Source: Oopsacas minuta
Lineage: Eukaryota; Porifera; Hexactinellida; Lyssacinosida; Leucopsacidae
Assembly: GCA_024704765.1 (NCBI GenBank)
Contig: JAKMXF010000177.1
Location: 434,001-498,000, forward strand
Direction of reading: 5' to 3'
Length of the DNA: 64,000 nucleotides
Position numbers and translations under genes: made by a program. Positions within the stretch are counted from its first letter, which is position 1. Each line of letters starts with the position of its first letter. The notes under the pieces were generated by a model. It did not search any database. It was not told where the DNA came from and saw only the letters and a list, made by a program, of their open reading frames with translations. This document shows, piece by piece, positions 23,256 through 34,494 of this stretch.

Positions 23256-26200
23256 CTATCTCCCCACTATCTTAGGGAGGACAGGTCTGGAATTCATTTG
23301 AGTCTTGCTGCTGTTAGTTACGATAGATGCGTTAGCCTCAGATATCTTGCGGCCCTGAAAGTTCCCTTTTTTAGCTGTCAAGAGAGGTTTAGTCCCCCCA
23401 AGATCTCCGTCAATCTGTTTGACATTATTTCTCTTGCGTAGCCACGGATGTCTCAGAGCTTGGGGAGGGGTCATGCGGTCGTTTGGATCCCATGCGAGAC
23501 ATCTCCGGATAAAGTCAATGAACACGGGATCATCACAACCTCCCATGGCTTTCACAAGATCTTTGGAGTTGGGGGGACCGCGTATCTTACCTCTTCTAGA
23601 TCTTCCACTACCATAAGTAACTGATCCGTCTGGGTGCTGGGTGATTGAGCAGTAGCGAGGGTGGCCACGAGAAGTGAAGAAGGTGCGAGTACGCTTTGAG
23701 TTGTCTGTGAGGAGAGGGGGAGGGGTACCAAACAGCTCCATCGTCAGAGCTAATTGGTCTCCTTCATCCTCTCCTGGAAGGAGAGGATATCCTGTCAGCA
23801 GCTCAGCTAGAATACATCCGAAGCTCCAAATGTCAATTGGCATTCCGTAGCGAGCCCCCAGAATAACTTCAGGTGCACGGTAGAATCTGCTCTGAATGTA
23901 AGTATAGATGCGCTGGTGTTCAAAGCACGAACTTCCAAAATCTATCACCTGAAGAAATAGAGAGAAATGAACTACAATTTAGAGATGTACACTGTTTCTA
24001 ATACTCTCGCACTTTACGGTCTTATCCTAAAGAGTTTGTATAATCAGTGGAATCTGTACTACTGTGTATTGTATAAATAAAGGTAAGATAATATTTAAGG
24101 ACACGTGGTGTGCCAGGCTAGGGCAGCCCTGAACAAATGCCAAAGTAAATCATTTGGTACACTAGCATAGCAATCATTCAGTTTCTTGCTTGGAATTATG
24201 CGTTAAAGCACGGTAAACATGTATTTGTGCCCTAGCACAGTGATTCTCAAACTGGGGTCCGTGACACCTAGGTGGTGTGTTATATTAAATGGTAAGGGGA
24301 TCCGCAGATGAAAAAAGATTGAGAAACACTCCCTAGCAAACTATATTGCCTGGCAACGTCACTGAAAGGACATCATCTAGCAAACAGATGACAGAGAAGA
24401 CAATTGGAGGCCAAATACTTGCTACTTCGTGATTTGCAACGTAAAATATTTAATAATAAAAACAGATAACAGTATTGATGAGGAATAATGAAGAAACTAT
24501 ATGTTGCCTCTCAATTGTTCCCCATCAACAAATCACAAAGTAGTAAGTATATAGATAAGGAACAATTATAAGTAAATGTAGAATACAAATTTGAAATCAT
24601 ATTTCTGATAAAATCAGTTCCCATTATGATAACGAATTTTATCAATAGGATCTACGTGGCTCTGGAAGGACAGATAGAATCGCTAAAATCTCGTAGATGG
24701 TGGTCAATTCGCATACTCTACTTAGTTATGTTCGTTAATGTATACACTACAGCATGCATGTTCACAAATATTTATCCGTATTTGAAATCTCTGAATCAAG
24801 ATACATCAGATTTCTTCTATAGTTGTGTAATTGCTGTGTACCCATTAGGCATGTTCATGTCCTCTCCGCTGCTGGGATATTGGTTCAATATATCCTCCAC
24901 CAGACAACCAATAGTATTTGTTCTAGTTCTAGTTATCATATCGAACATAATCTACGTGTACTGCAACCAGATCCCAGGTAATGTAGCTATATGGATAGTG
25001 TTAATAAGCAGATTCTTGATGGGGGTAGCTTCTGGATGCAGGGCAACAATCTCTGCATATGTTACTGCTGCTACAACAATGGAAGAGCGTACTGGCGTAA
25101 TGACTAACGTGTACCTCACCATACCTCTAGCGTTCACAATAGGCCCACTAATGGGGTTGTTATTTGAGCCTCTGGGTTCAGTTGGATACGTTATTCCCCT
25201 TATTCACCTGTCTTTGAATATCTACACCTGTCCAATTATAGTATGTGCGTGTGTAGCGTTAATAAACCTAGTGTTAATGATATGGTTCAAAGAGTTCCTA
25301 GTAATTACACTAACAACAAGAAATACATCAAAGTTACAAAAGGCTAACTCTAAGTTCCTGGAATACGCTGCATTAATGTCTGAGAGCTCAGAACAAACAC
25401 CACCAATTGTAGTAAATAAGCCTTATGATAGGATAGGATTCTGGTCATTAGTGTTCACCTCGTTCTGTGCATACCTCCTCGTAACTATCAACGACTCTCT
25501 CCTGACTCCTGTGTGTATGGACGAGTTTGGATGGACGAGTGTACAAACGATCACATTTAACAATCTACTCATATCCATTTGCTGTCTCTTAGGCATGGGA
25601 TCGATGCGAGTGTTCACTTTCCTCGTAAAATATGTAGAAGAGAGATCACTGTTCCTTTTAGAGATAATGACTTTAAGTATAGCATTCTTCCTATACATTC
25701 CTTGGCCAGGAGAGCTCCCAGAACTTATCCATCCTCTCGACGGATCGTCCAATAGTACCATTGAGATGGTCGGGTGTGACTATAAAGTAAAACCTTGGTG
25801 TCTCTGGGTACCCAAGATACATTTATTTCAATACATTTTAGGCACGATAATATTCTGTACTAATTTTCCAAATGTCTATTCTGGATCGAACACAATAGCT
25901 TCGAAGGTAATTGGTACTCACCCTCCTGGACTCCTGATGGGGGCGCTCACTGCTGGAATATCAGTAGGTCGGTGTGTCGGTCCAATCATATTTATATTTT
26001 TGTACTCTAATTACGGACCTCAAATAACGTTTGGTGCTATGACTTGTGTTGTAATATCCATGATTTTAATTACTCTAGTTACCTACAAGCGTATTGCTCC
26101 CTATTCAAACTTTGAATAACCAGTATTCAATCCTATTTTAGTAATGAATTAGTGTCTAATCATATTAACATTGCTTCGAAAAAATGTATGTATTTCAGTA

Positions 26201-29200
26201 ATTAATACAATCATAATTATCTACCTCATTATTGCAAATTGACTATCGAGGAATTAAAGTAGTGGAAATTAACGCTTAAGAATTCTACCGCGATTAGAAT
26301 TTGATATTCCAAATCGGAAAAGTAACAAATTCACAGATTTATCATATGATTACTCTGTTTTCAGGTTATTCTAGTGAAATGGAGTACACTGATTCCAAAA
26401 TATGATATCATCAACAAAGTATTGTTAATATTTGTTGTTGTTTAGGTGAATAAAGTAATTAAATTTCTAAATGGCCTTAGAAACTTGGTTACGACGGTTA
26501 TACCGGGGTAATCGCTAATATTCGGACTGACGGACCTTGGGAGCAATTTCCCCAGAGATAGGCAAGATCCAGATTGAGTCCCCTTTTATCGAATTAGGAT
26601 AAAAATCGTCCTTTCTTCAAAATGAAATTTTCACTTAGCAACTGGACTAATATTTCCATTGAAGCTATCAGCATATTTGTATTTTTTATTGTGTAGCTAA
26701 CCATTAATAAAAATCGCTAAAATGAATACCAAAACCCGAAGGGCAAAGTGGTAAAATTCAATGGAGTAGAATACAACAGATTCAGTAAATCAAGTTAAGG
26801 TTCTTATAACCGGCATGTGATTATTTCCTGGATCTACTGTATATTGTATACTATTTTGAATTCAAATTCCGCAATCCCGAGATGTCTTACACAGTGGTGC
26901 CTCTCTAATAGTCCACAATGGCAATGGCCGCAGGGTTGTCGTGGGAAAAGAATTTCAATTCCTATTCCCATCACATTTCCACAGGATTTCTGTGGGAATC
27001 CTATGAAAATTACAAATCCTAAAGGATATCTTATAAGATCTACTTTATATTTTTGAATGGCTTCACAATGCTGCTATTATTATTTACACATTTCTATGCA
27101 ACCACAATATATTTTAGCATTTCTAATACCTAGTACTCTTGCGACTCAAGTGTATTTACAGAAAATGGCAGGGTTGCCGTGGGAATGGGAATTCCCATCC
27201 AATCAACAGGAGTTTCACCACTTGAGCGAAACCATATCACAATGTGTAAAGTTATCAAAATGAGACTTGAATAAAAGGGTGCTTTTTGGTGTTAAAATAA
27301 TACACATTTTGGTATTATAGATCAATTTCGTATAAATGGGAACCTTTTCCATGTCAAAGAAAGTTATTTCATCAAATGGCTTCCCAGTACGAAACAACAA
27401 AAAGTGTCCTGCGTTAAGTTTTGAAGGTCATTCTTATAGATTTGACAAATTGGTGTCGGCCAATACTAAGAAACGATGGCGTTGTCGCACTCGAGATTGC
27501 AATGACTGCATCTATAGCATAAATGATCAGGGGAACAGTGATAATCAAACTAGAACTCCTCACCGTGTACATTGCATTGTATCCCAGATTCAGATGCTAG
27601 GGCCATTGAATTAGTAGTTTCTGACCTGAAAATGAAGCCAAGGACTCAACTAACTCCTATACCAATGTTATATGGTGATGCTGCAGCTACGCTCTCTGTT
27701 AATCCTTCTATTGCTTCAAGATTTCCCCTTTTCGGTCAATTGATTCTTCTTTGTATTGAGAGAGATTAAGCAATCTCCCTATACTTCCAACTTCAAGGGA
27801 GACATTGAATTTACCGGTTAACCTTCAGCAATCAATTGCTGGTGTTAACTTTCTACTCTACTCTTCAATAGGTAATGAAATCCTTATATTTAGTACAGAA
27901 GCTAATATCATGAAGTTTTCTACAAAGAAACATTGGTGTGTAGATGGTACCTTTAGAAGCGTATCTCATTTATACCTTCAACTATTCAGCATTCATGCGT
28001 TTGAAGGTGATAAACTAATTCCTCTCATTTATTGCCTACTCCCTGCTAAAACACGTATCATATATTCTGAAGTAATTCTAGCCCTCAAAGACAAGACAAA
28101 TGAGCTAACCACGATATTATTACCAGAGCTGATCACATGTGATTTTGAAAGCGGACTGATAGCCAGCATTAGATTGGAATTTCCTACAGCCTGTATCCGT
28201 GGATGCTATGTCCATTTTTGCCAAGCAGTTTATCGCAAGGTACAAATTTTGGGCCTATCTCAATTTTATACTTCTGAAGAAAATAATAAAATATATATAC
28301 GAAAGCTTCTTGCCTTGGCCTTTATACCCGTTGAACTTATCCCTCAAACATTTCAAGACCTAAAGCACGAATGCCCTGATGAATTGTAAGCACTTGTAAA
28401 CTATTTCAACAGTACTGGATTGAAATTGTGAACCATAAGCTTTGGAATATGTATGGAGTAGAACGAAGAACAAATAATAATCTGGAAGGTTGGCATTTAA
28501 GATTAAGTAGAGCGATTGGAAAGGCACACGCAAATATCTATGAATTGTGTCAAAACTCATTAGAGAGCAAGGATGTACAGAAACACTATTAGCTCAAATA
28601 AATATCGGAAATATAAAGGCTTATTCCAAGAATATAAAATACAGGCAAATCAACGAAAATATTAGAAGCCTTACTTTATCTTCTAACTTGGGACAGAATA
28701 GTGCTGATGAATATTTAACCGGAATTGCTCATAATATTGGACAACCAACAAATATATTCTCTGTAGTTAATATTCTTATATTTTCATTTATGTACTTGTT
28801 TTGAATCTTATTAAAATAATTCAGTTTTTTATCTGTCAAATAATTGGTTTAATGAATTTCGCTCAAATGAGTTTTGCTCTAGTGGGGACAAATCACAAAT
28901 CCTGTGGGAGCCCCATGGTAATTCACATAGGATAACTACAATTCCCATTCCCATTCCATTCCCACAGCAACCCTGGCAATGGGGCATATGGGGAACTCTG
29001 AACAATTAGATCAGAGAGGACCCACTTTAACTAATTAATAGTTACCGTTTATAGTAAGAAAGTGTATGAATTGATTACCATTCAACTCGTATTCATGTTT
29101 AAATTATACCAGGGAATAATGTATCCTACCCAGACTATACTGTCACGTAGTAACCTATTAATTATAAAGTACCCCCAGGAGGCGTGGGCAACATCTAAGA

Positions 29201-31020
29201 CCACTTATCTACTAATCGAATGTAAATACGCTCGACAGCAACTTGGATAACACGTTAAAATACTCTGGTATAACACAATGGTAAGAGATGTTTACTTCGG
29301 AGTTGTTAAGTCTGTACGAATTGGCTTAATGCACTGGTAGGAGTTGACTGGTCCTCTATGAAGTCAATAAACAAGACTAAATATACTGAAGATGCTGAAT
29401 CCGATTTTCACACTTTTGAATTAATCAGGTGTAAATATATTTGTTATTTATATGAATATAAAGTAAACAAATTTCAAAATTGTTGTAGAATCATACTTCC
29501 AACGACTATACTGGCATACTCGAGTATACTGACTCCGAATATTATAAACAACATCAATATCATTAAATCCCAATTGTTGTTTGCCTGTTTGTTTGTCCGT
29601 TGAATACCTCGAGGCGCAATGCGCGAAGTTCATCGCGAAGCGACGAGCCAAAGACTCGTAGATTATTATACTTCATTGTATTAGGTAGAAAACGGTTTCT
29701 AAATATCAGTTACAGGTTTTCTAACTACTGTAATTATATATCTTTTATGGTGTAAGAAATTTCAACTTGGCTAGCGTATTCCATTCATCTTCTAACTGTG
29801 TTTCTGAAATAATGGCTAGTAAACACAGATTTCGTATATATTTCGTGTGTCATATATTTTTCATTATTATATCCTGATAAGCATTGAATGACTGCTCGTG
29901 CACGTACTAACTGTATATGAAATGTTAAACAGTTTAACTGAATAGTATATTCAACAAATGATAAACTGACCTTAATTCCGCTCCTGCCTGGCTGCTTGAG
30001 CAGCACATTCTCTGGCTTCATATCACAATGTATTATTCGATGTCTAAATAAGAGGTCCAGACATTGCAAGATTGAGTGAGCGAATTTCCTAACCAATCCA
30101 ATGCTGAAACCCTGGAATTTGTTCTTCTTGATTAGTTCATATAAGTTCATTGATAAGAGTTCAAAGGTCATACAGACATGATTTCTGAACTGAAACGAGT
30201 CTAACATGTGAACTAAGTTGTGACTTGAATCCTTGTCGTGTTTCCTCAGATGATCGAGGATACGAATCTCCTCCTGAGCTTGTCTGTGAAATCGCTTCTC
30301 ATTACGCACCATCTTAAGAGCTATGTGTATCTGGGATTTATGGTCATACACCTTCATCACCTGTCCAAAGCTTCCCTTGCCTAACAACTTCAATACCTCG
30401 AATCTATAGGCTACATGATCGTGTGGGACATCAATGTAAGAACCGTGTTCATCGTCATAACCACAATTTAGAGGTGAGCCAATTATTCCCTGCTTCTTCT
30501 TAGCATTCTGTCCTACGAAGTATATCTGTGGGTAGTTGAGGATCTCCTGCTGCTCGTATTCTGTCAGCTTACCGCCATACAGCCTTAGGGCCTGGTCAGA
30601 TGTGAGTCCCCGGTCTTTAGCACGAGAAGTAGAGGACCTGTTCCCGGTACTGCCAGAGCCGTTAGAAGCCTCGGAAGGAGGACGACCATGACTTTCCTTG
30701 TGTATCTGTCTAGCTGGAGCATATACTGGGAGGGGGTTAGTTATTGAGAGGGAGGCTTTGGGGGGTGTAGGCTCGAACATTTGTTCAACTTGTACACTAT
30801 TAATTTGTGCGGTATCTGGACGGACAGGAGAGATATGAGGGAGATGTGTGCTGTGTGTAGGTTGTTGTGTTGCTACATGTACGTTACCGGTAGATTTGAT
30901 GGGCGGGAGACCAGTAACCCCCAAACCGGATGCTCTGCTAGAAGTTTCATTGGATTGTGTACTAACGAAGGATTGGCTCTTTACTACGCTGCCATATTTC
31001 CTGCGTGGGGGGCCGTACAT
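23256..31020 (-). CDS. DYRK2: DYRK2-like dual-specificity kinase, two exons, 6-kb intron
   Basis: DYRK kinases autophosphorylate an activation-loop Tyr and then phosphorylate Ser/Thr; DYRK2 acts in proteostasis, DNA damage and as a scaffold for the EDVP E3 ligase. Coding exons: 29971-31020 and 23256-23948, with a phase-0 junction at GRSGIK/VIDFG, giving about 580 residues (human about 600). Visible: a Ser/Pro-rich N-terminus, the class-2 NAPA/DH region ([16 protein letters not shown]), glycine loop GKGSFGQV, lysine in ALKMV, catalytic loop HCDMKPEN (Met where Leu is usual), DFG, activation-loop YTY, and the conserved C-terminal VLPKIV. The first in-frame ATG is 31020. A splice acceptor just upstream (TTAG at 31029-31032) leaves room for an upstream exon I did not find. 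The intron contains a transporter gene on the other strand and a transposon. Confidence 0.96.
24238..24330. mobile_element. hAT MITE with exact 8-bp target duplication
   Basis: A 93-bp element from CAGTGATTCTCAAACTGGGG to TTGAGAAACACT, flanked on both sides by CCCTAGCA (24230-24237, 24331-24338). The exact duplication makes it a recent insertion. It lies inside the DYRK2 intron, about 300 bp upstream of the nested transporter gene. Confidence 0.95.
24626..26119 (+). CDS. MFSD8: MFSD8/CLN7-like lysosomal major-facilitator transporter, nested in DYRK2 intron
   Basis: Major facilitator superfamily protein of 497 residues, single exon, ATG to TAA. About 12 hydrophobic helices are visible, in two sets of six separated by a loop near residues 230-260. 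Family signatures: the [16 protein letters not shown] start, then [15 protein letters not shown] and [17 protein letters not shown] followed by EERTGVMTN. These align with MFSD8/CLN7 (human: HWRSIRI.., SLGQM..SP.FG.W, RGLLGIGAG.., TSLQERT). In vertebrates MFSD8 is lysosomal and has been described as a chloride channel; its loss causes neuronal ceroid lipofuscinosis. A loop with NSTIEM near residue 380 has a potential N-glycosylation site. The gene lies wholly inside the DYRK2 intron on the opposite strand. A related MFS family member cannot be excluded. Confidence 0.85.
   Translation: MITNFINRIYVALEGQIESLKSRRWWSIRILYLVMFVNVYTTACMFTNIYPYLKSLNQDTSDFFYSCVIAVYPLGMFMSSPLLGYWFNISSTRQPIVFVLVLVIISNIIYVYCNQIPGNVAIWIVLISRFLMGVASGCRATISAYVTAATTMEERTGVMTNVYLTIPLAFTIGPLMGLLFEPLGSVGYVIPLIHLSLNIYTCPIIVCACVALINLVLMIWFKEFLVITLTTRNTSKLQKANSKFLEYAALMSESSEQTPPIVVNKPYDRIGFWSLVFTSFCAYLLVTINDSLLTPVCMDEFGWTSVQTITFNNLLISICCLLGMGSMRVFTFLVKYVEERSLFLLEIMTLSIAFFLYIPWPGELPELIHPLDGSSNSTIEMVGCDYKVKPWCLWVPKIHLFQYILGTIIFCTNFPNVYSGSNTIASKVIGTHPPGLLMGALTAGISVGRCVGPIIFIFLYSNYGPQITFGAMTCVVISMILITLVTYKRIAPYSNFE
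26120..26920. other. DYRK2 intron / 3' flank of transporter, no gene seen
   Basis: AT-rich sequence with scattered fragments of the ATCATATG-type repeat. A candidate AATAAA for the transporter lies at about 26447. Nothing coding is visible. Confidence 0.5.
26931..28975 (+). mobile_element. MULE-type transposon with FLYWCH/transposase remnants
   Basis: Termini CAGGGTTGTCGTGGGAA and the inverted TTCCCACAGCAACCCTG, with flanks GCAATGGCCG (26921-26930) and GCAATGGGGC (28976-28985) matching at 7 of 10, as expected for an old 9-10 bp Mutator duplication. A second left-type terminus (CAGGGTTGCCGTGGGAATGG) occurs inside at 27169, so the element has two nested left ends. It lies in the DYRK2 intron. 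Confidence 0.85.
27336..28804 (+). pseudogene. FLYWCH zinc finger + MULE transposase, multiple frameshifts
   Basis: The first segment (27336-27614) has a FLYWCH-type motif: [17 protein letters not shown], then a C/H pair. The second readable block (27805-28389) is the MULE DDE domain: [10 protein letters not shown] (first Asp), ITCDFESGL (second Asp), and [12 protein letters not shown], the conserved C-x2-H segment. After 28389 the reading resumes in another frame with [18 protein letters not shown]. At least three frame changes show it is dead. FLYWCH-MULE fusions are common transposases in invertebrates. Confidence 0.87.
28990..29970. other. Remainder of DYRK2 intron
   Basis: Non-coding. 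29380-29600 carries a copy of the R3 repeat (GAATCCGATTTTCACAC, ATGAATATAAAGTAAACAAA). No other feature is seen up to the donor of DYRK2 exon 1 (GTCAGT, 29965-29970). Confidence 0.55.
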
Positions 31021-31028
31021 TGGGGGAA

Positions 31029-32542
31029 CTAAGTTGGAGAAAAACAATAAGAAAAATCAATATTATATGTTTAGAGCTCCTAGATATGTATATATGAATC
31101 CATTCTCAGGACTCAGGAATTATGACCACAATATTATGTCGAATATTGCCAATATTGGATACTCCAGCTACAAATATGTTACTTCAATTCATAGCTCAAT
31201 TAAATATTCAAGGGGTGGATAGAAATTAACGAGCTATTCATTCGAAATATTTAGTGATCTGGGAAATACTTAGATCCTAATTATCACGCATACCCCATAC
31301 GAGTGGTTGTAAAAGTGTAGGTGGCTAGTATACTCGATAATAATACTTAATTGATCATTGATAAGTAATTAATTATGCTAACATTCAGTATGTGTAATCA
31401 TTTTATTGTTCTATATTTCTGAAGGGGATAGGGGGCGACTACTGGCTAGACACCCCTTGGATCAGCTCCTATAGTTTACACCTTAAAGAGTACTTTCTTC
31501 TACTAATCTACTAGGCGTACTAGCTAGTCAAGGTTCAGAGAGAATGAACTTTCCAAAAGTGCAATATTGCCTACTCAATGAAATGCAATTAAACACATAA
31601 TAATTTATTGTTAACACGCTATTGTTCTGATTTACATCAGATAAATCATAATATAATAATTTTTAAATATTACATAGGAAGTGAACAAAAATCTGAAAAC
31701 TTAATATTAGTAGCACAATTAATTAGAAACTACAAAAATGAAATTAACCTTCATCTTCATTCAGTGACTCATAGCCTACTAAAGATAAGGCCTGATCACT
31801 GAGTCAATTTTAACTGGACCAGGGATAAAAGGAAGTGGATCTATTTTAATGGGAAATTCTTTAATCACTAAGAATATGAAATTGGTACATTTATTCGGGT
31901 GAAAATGTACCAATTTCATATGATTGGTGATTAAAGAATTTCCCACCATTAAAATATATCCACTTCCTTTTATCTCTGGTCCAGTTAAAATTGACTCAGT
32001 GATCAGGCCTTATCTTGAGTAGGCTATGAGTGACCCTAATTATAGCTCTCAATGAATTCAATGAATTTTACATACCAGTCTAGACAAGTTGTAAATAAAG
32101 AATTTATATTTAAAATAAGTTGAATTTATCAGATTCATGTGTGAATCATGTCACTGTATGCTCCTACAGATTGAAAAGTTAAGAATAACATTAATAAATA
32201 TTATACAATTAAAACTAAACAATATATCCCAATAATTATGACTAGTATAGTAATGTCATAACAAACCTTGTCCTGATGGATGAAAATTGATAGAAGAAAT
32301 TAGTTATAAATACTTAAGTATTGTCGTATATACAGCTTCTCATTACAGATCAGAATAGTTAATAAGGAAATGATTAAACTAAAGTAATTAATAATACAAG
32401 TAAGCTAATATATTAGCAGAGAATGAATCTGTACAATCTGCTAAATTGAACTGTCTCCGAGTACAATATTACATCCATTAGGAATGAGTGTTTGTAAAAT
32501 TCTAATAGATTCTCTAAATCCGTTGAAAGACAGTCGTTAGAG
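31029..32542. other. Intergenic between DYRK2 and GalNAc-transferase
   Basis: Both flanking genes are on the minus strand, so this should hold the DYRK2 promoter or 5' UTR and the GalNAc-transferase 3' end. Apart from the palindrome at 31764-32034 I see nothing specific. Confidence 0.5.
31764..32034. repeat. Near-perfect palindrome, arms about 130 bp
   Basis: The left arm (31764 to about 31895) and right arm (about 31903-32034) differ at only a few positions. Shared inner text includes AAATTGGTACAT and outer text GGCCTGATCACTGAGTCAAT; the loop is only a few bases. Both ends abut TGA. This is a MITE or foldback element able to form a roughly 130-bp hairpin. Its centre resembles the outer end of the 7331-8215 palindrome, so the two may belong to one family. 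Confidence 0.88.
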
Positions 32543-34370
32543 TTAGAAATAAGTCTTCTCAAACTCCCATTGTTCGTTTGGTGATAGAGAGTCACAATAT
32601 TCTATTATTAGAGCTTGATCACTGTTCTGTGATAAACAATTTCCTGAAATCTGATGCTTAATAAGACCTGAAATTTGGTTAAACTCAAATAGCTGGTTCC
32701 CTCCCTGTCCGTGACAATTGTATAGAGTAACATGGGTACCAGGTTTGTAGTCAGACACGTCTAAACATGTGTCGTCATCCCAGATTAACTCATTCTTATC
32801 TGTATATAGGAAGTATTGGTTAGGAGCATCTAGTTTACAATTATGCATCTTAACATCTCCACTAGTTCTGCCTTCAGAATCAATACACAGTGATGTTCCT
32901 CGATTTTTGATTGGTCCAATTGCAGGAACGTTCTTGCCAGGAACCAGCATTTCTGTAGCAATGTTATTGAGGTACCAGTCAAATGATTTACACTCTAGTC
33001 TCTCTTTAAGAGCCAGTCGTTCTGAAATATCTCCATAAGGTAAATTTCTGTTGTATGGTCTCCTCTTGAAGTATTCCTCTTTGTACTCCCCCATCCACAC
33101 GTTGATGGTCCTGAGAACATTCTTAGTGATGGTCTCAGAGGATCCCTGAGGAAAGGAGTAAGAGGAATGTCTCTCTCGGAAGATATGAGCTACACGAGAA
33201 CAAGGAAGAATCTCTAGTTTCCCGCCACACATCCATATACGAAAGGACATCTCAATGTTCTCAGCTCCCCATATCTCCATCCCTTCGTCGTAGCCCCCTA
33301 TGTCAAAGAAGTACTTCCTTCTGATAGCGAACAGTCCTCCTGCCATCGCCTCGCTGCGGATAGCATCGGTCGGTGAGGTACGTAGTGCTTTAGACTCTTG
33401 ACTCAGTCCTCTCCATCTAATAATAACATTTATAAGAGCAAACTGCTGTGTATGTTATTACTATAGAAATGAACCTGAAGTCCATACTCCAAGAGAAGCT
33501 GCCCTGTAGCTCTAGAGTACCGGGGGTACCTACTAGCTCCATAGTCTCCCAAGAGATGATATCTATGACAGGACACACTATAGTAGAGGGATAATCTGCT
33601 ATTCTCTTCAGGAGAGGCTCTAACCAACCTTCCATACATTCTATGTGAGAGTCCAGGAACACAATAACATCTCCTGTAGCCTCGCTAGCTCCTGTCAGCC
33701 TAGCACGCATTAATCCTCTCCGTGAGGAATGACGTAATAGCTTGACAGAAGGGAAATACTTGTTGAGAGTAGAAGTGAGGTTAGCCAGCTCTCCAGTTGG
33801 ATCATCACTAGCATCATCTACTAGGATAATCTCTCTCAATAGATCTGATGGTGTGGTACGAGTTATGCTTGTCAGAGACCGCATAAGTACAGAGAATGCT
33901 TCGTTGACGAATATAATCACAATAGAAGCAACACCTAGCTCTGAGTGGGGAGGGATAGGCTGAGACAAACATTGGGAATCACGAAAATCAGAGAGGGGTC
34001 GGTACCAAGGCAGACGATCGCTTTTATATTTGTTGAATCCGTATCTGTCTAGTCCGGTCTTGTATTCAGTCTTCTCTTCGTCTGTTATTGGTTCTATGTT
34101 TGAGCTGTGAGGGGAATCAGGCGGTAAAATGAAGGGGCGGAGAGGATCAGGTAGAATATCTCGAAGAGACTCTTTCTCAGACAGAGACATTCCTTTGAAG
34201 GTAGACCGTATAAGTAGAATACTTGTATATATTATGGAAATAAGTAGTGCACACAAGAAGATCAACATAGTCAAAACAAGCAGCATCCAAATACGCTTCT
34301 TGCGACCCCGACACAGATAGTGTAGTCCTCCTAGCACTCCTCTCATCTTAAATAATTTGCCAGCTCTCAT
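32543..34370 (-). CDS. Polypeptide N-acetylgalactosaminyltransferase (GalNAc-T, GT27)
   Basis: This Golgi enzyme starts mucin-type O-glycosylation by transferring GalNAc from UDP-GalNAc to Ser/Thr. Exons 33475-34370 and 32543-33416; the join restores DFRWRGLS and sums to 1770 nt (589 residues). Type II membrane protein with a transmembrane helix at about residues 27-52. In the catalytic domain: IFVNEAFSVLMRSLTSI, LVDDASDD, the metal-binding DxH as LDSHIE (Asp240, His242), MAGGLFAI, and the Gal/GalNAc motif WGAENIEMSFRIWMCGG. The C-terminal about 140 residues form a ricin-type lectin domain with CLD and QxW/Q-x-F motifs (NEQWEF near the end). All key residues are present. The subfamily is not resolved; features fit an ordinary long GALNT. 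Confidence 0.97.
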
Positions 34371-34456
34371 TCATACAGCTACAGCAGTGCTATAATAATT
34401 CTACTGTTGCATTGTATCAGAATTAATTGAGTAACAAGAGTCATTATGCAGTACTT

Positions 34457-34494
34457 ATGATACCACATGTATGTATCATCACATGTGGTATCAT
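34457..34494. repeat. 14-bp perfect hairpin upstream of GalNAc-transferase
   Basis: ATGATACCACATGT and its exact inverse ACATGTGGTATCAT surround a 10-base loop, about 90 bp upstream of the GalNAc-transferase start. Function unknown. Confidence 0.8.
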
